Source: REEB470 sp032117095 (GTDB taxonomy: Bacteria; Bacillota; Bacilli; Paenibacillales; YIM-B00363). Taken from it: 8,495 nucleotides of DNA. Location: NCBI GenBank assembly GCA_032117095.1, contig JAULZZ010000100.1, positions 1-8,495 on the forward strand. Reading direction: 5' to 3'. Of the stretch, positions 7,655 to 8,495 are shown piece by piece. Below the pieces are notes generated by a model that saw nothing but the letters and a program-made list of their open reading frames with translations, made no database searches and was not told where the DNA came from. The first letter of the stretch is position 1. Each line of letters starts with the position of its first letter. A program made the translations under genes and the position numbers.

Positions 7655-7667
7655 GTGTAATACGAAG

Positions 7668-7733
7668 ATGCTTTACAGCACTTGACAACGACTGCGGACA
7701 TTCGATACAATGTTGGTGTAAAGCATTTTACAC
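7668..7733. repeat. Inverted TTTACA-type repeats bracketing the ylxM promoter
   Basis: ATGCTTTACA (7668-7677), just upstream of the -35 box, is the exact reverse complement of TGTAAAGCAT (7717-7726) downstream of the -10 box. The downstream copy is itself half of a perfect 7-bp palindrome, GTGTAAA-GCAT-TTTACAC (7716-7733), sitting at the expected transcription start. The arrangement is operator-like, but no regulator can be named from the sequence. Confidence 0.7.
7682..7711 (+). promoter_or_regulatory. SigA-type promoter for ylxM-ffh
   Basis: Consensus TTGACA (7682-7687), an 18-bp spacer and TACAAT (7706-7711) form a strong housekeeping promoter. Transcription should start near 7718, inside the palindrome at 7716-7733, leaving a leader of about 58 nt before the ylxM ATG. 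Confidence 0.8.
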
Positions 7734-7760
7734 TTACTCATGTACTTTTCGTATGGAGAT

Positions 7761-7766
7761 GGAGGG
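7761..7766 (+). promoter_or_regulatory. Shine-Dalgarno GGAGGG deciding the ylxM start
   Basis: GGAGGG lies 9 nt before the ATG at 7776. The longer in-frame alternative starting at 7740 has no SD before it. Confidence 0.75.
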
Positions 7767-7775
7767 ACGTCAGAG

Positions 7776-8213
7776 ATGGGAAATCGGGTTTCCCCCGTGG
7801 AGAAATCTCACGATACGTTGTTTCGTACGCACCGCTTTAACTGCTTGTTTGATTTTTACGGAAAACTACTCACCGAAAAACAACAACGATATGTTACGTT
7901 ATACATTCAAGAAAACTACACGTTAGCGGAGATCGGTGAACTGTACGGCGTATCCCGCCAGGCCGTGTACGAACACCTGCGTCGTGCGGGTGTGCAGTTT
8001 GAAGAATACGAGCAGAAATTGTGCTTGTATGCCAGTCATTTGCATCGACAACAAACGGTGGAGAAGCTCCAAGAGGCGTGGCAATCTGGGGCGCCGTACG
8101 AGCAAGTGCACGCCTACATCCAATCGCTACGCGACGATTTCTTAATGCAAGAAGACGATTTCTTAACGCAAGAAAATGAAGAAGCACAAGGGGGACATGG
8201 CAGTGGCATTTGA
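7776..8213 (+). CDS. ylxM: YlxM family SRP-associated helix-turn-helix protein
   Basis: YlxM is a small DNA-binding-like (sigma-70 region 4-like) protein found next to ffh in Bacillota. Studies of the Streptococcus homologue link it to SRP assembly and GTPase modulation. The 145-residue product has the family hallmark FNCLFDFYGKLLTEKQQRY near the N-terminus, then a helix-turn-helix segment TLAEIGELYGVSRQAVYEHLRR and the helical QFEEYEQKL. The start at 7776 follows from SD placement. The protein is longer than B. subtilis YlxM (about 110 residues). The extra length comes from an N-terminal extension of about 10 residues and an acidic C-terminal tail containing a 21-bp tandem duplication. Its stop codon lies inside the start of ffh, indicating translational coupling. 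Confidence 0.92.
   Translation: MGNRVSPVEKSHDTLFRTHRFNCLFDFYGKLLTEKQQRYVTLYIQENYTLAEIGELYGVSRQAVYEHLRRAGVQFEEYEQKLCLYASHLHRQQTVEKLQEAWQSGAPYEQVHAYIQSLRDDFLMQEDDFLTQENEEAQGGHGSGI
8133..8174 (+). repeat. 21-bp tandem duplication in the ylxM 3' end
   Basis: Two adjacent 21-bp copies (8133-8153 and 8154-8174) differ at one base (ATG versus ACG). They encode DDFLMQE followed by DDFLTQE, an in-frame duplication in the acidic tail of YlxM. Confidence 0.93.
8188..8194 (+). promoter_or_regulatory. Shine-Dalgarno AAGGGGG deciding the ffh start
   Basis: AAGGGGG, inside the end of ylxM, is only 2 nt from an ATG at 8197 but 8 nt from a GTG at 8203. The GTG gives MAFEGLS, the expected Ffh N-terminus. Confidence 0.75.
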
Positions 8214-8495
8214 GGGATTGTCCGCACGACTGCAAGAAGCATTTCGGCGATTGCGTGGCAAAGGAAAACTCACAGAGGATGACATCACAGAAACGTTACG
8301 CGAAGTACGCTTGGCGTTGCTTGAAGCGGATGTCCATCTACACGTGGTAAAGGATTTTGTAGCCAAGGTCAAGGAAAAAACGGTGGGACTCGTCCTCGAC
8401 AAAGGATTTAACCCCGCGATGACGGTCATTCGTGCGGTCAATGACGAGCTCACCGCATTGCTCGGAGGGGAGAACACGCCGCTTACTTTCGTCTC
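8203..8495 (+). CDS. ffh: Signal recognition particle GTPase Ffh, 3'-truncated
   Basis: Ffh binds the 4.5S/6S-type SRP RNA and signal sequences and targets nascent membrane proteins to FtsY. Only the first 97 codons are present, covering the N-domain helical bundle. MAFEGLSARLQEAFRRLRGKG and TLREVRLALLEADVHLHVVKDFV are diagnostic of Ffh. The GTPase and M domains lie beyond the window. The GTG start at 8203 is favoured by SD spacing and by the family N-terminus. An in-frame ATG two codons upstream (8197) is the alternative. The gene overlaps the ylxM stop by 11 nt in another frame, so the two are probably translated in a coupled way. Confidence 0.96.
   Translation, partial: MAFEGLSARLQEAFRRLRGKGKLTEDDITETLREVRLALLEADVHLHVVKDFVAKVKEKTVGLVLDKGFNPAMTVIRAVNDELTALLGGENTPLTFV

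Noticed and set aside
7281..7685. Plus-strand open frame with a run of serines across the microsatellite
   Set aside because: It overlaps the metallopeptidase in another frame, runs through the terminator and has no SD of its own. The poly-Ser arises from the hexamer repeat.
7740..7775. ATG at 7740 as the ylxM start
   Set aside because: No SD precedes it, and the GGAGGG sits downstream of it, correctly placed for the ATG at 7776.
8197..8199. ATG at 8197 as the ffh start
   Set aside because: Only 2 nt from the SD. The GTG at 8203 has 8 nt and yields the canonical MAFEGLS. It remains a possible alternative.

Overview
The window looks like a chromosomal segment from a member of the Bacillota (Bacilli-like). 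The proteins for smc, ftsY, bioA, ylxM and ffh closely resemble their Bacillus counterparts as I remember them, promoters are SigA-type, Shine-Dalgarno (SD) sequences are strong, and one terminator has the classic hairpin plus T-run. The genus cannot be named from this. Two 10-base N runs (4962-4971 and 6513-6522) are assembly gaps, and each falls inside a gene.

Layout. Bases 1-3413 hold smc, missing about the first 50 codons. ftsY (3462-4433) follows 48 bases later on the same strand. bioA (5739-4403, minus strand) converges on ftsY, and the two coding regions overlap by 31 nt. A short intergenic region (5740-5944) carries two divergent promoters, one for bioA and one for an unrecognised plus-strand gene (5945-7558). 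That gene encodes a Cys-rich protein with an N-terminal export signal, a second hydrophobic segment and a zincin-type HEMRH motif. It ends at a hexanucleotide microsatellite and a strong terminator. A second promoter at 7682-7711, bracketed by TTTACA-type inverted repeats, then drives ylxM (7776-8213) and ffh (8203 onward, cut by the window end).

How it fits together. In Bacillus, smc, ftsY, ylxM and ffh lie next to each other. They couple chromosome condensation (SMC) to co-translational membrane targeting, with Ffh as the signal recognition particle (SRP) GTPase, FtsY as its receptor and YlxM as an accessory protein. Here that run is split by about 3.3 kb holding a biotin-synthesis gene in reverse orientation and a putative membrane-associated metallopeptidase, and ylxM-ffh has its own promoter. 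The metallopeptidase is the least familiar part of the window. The other notable signals are the repeat architecture at the ylxM promoter, the stop-codon-bearing microsatellite, and the antisense overlap of bioA with ftsY.
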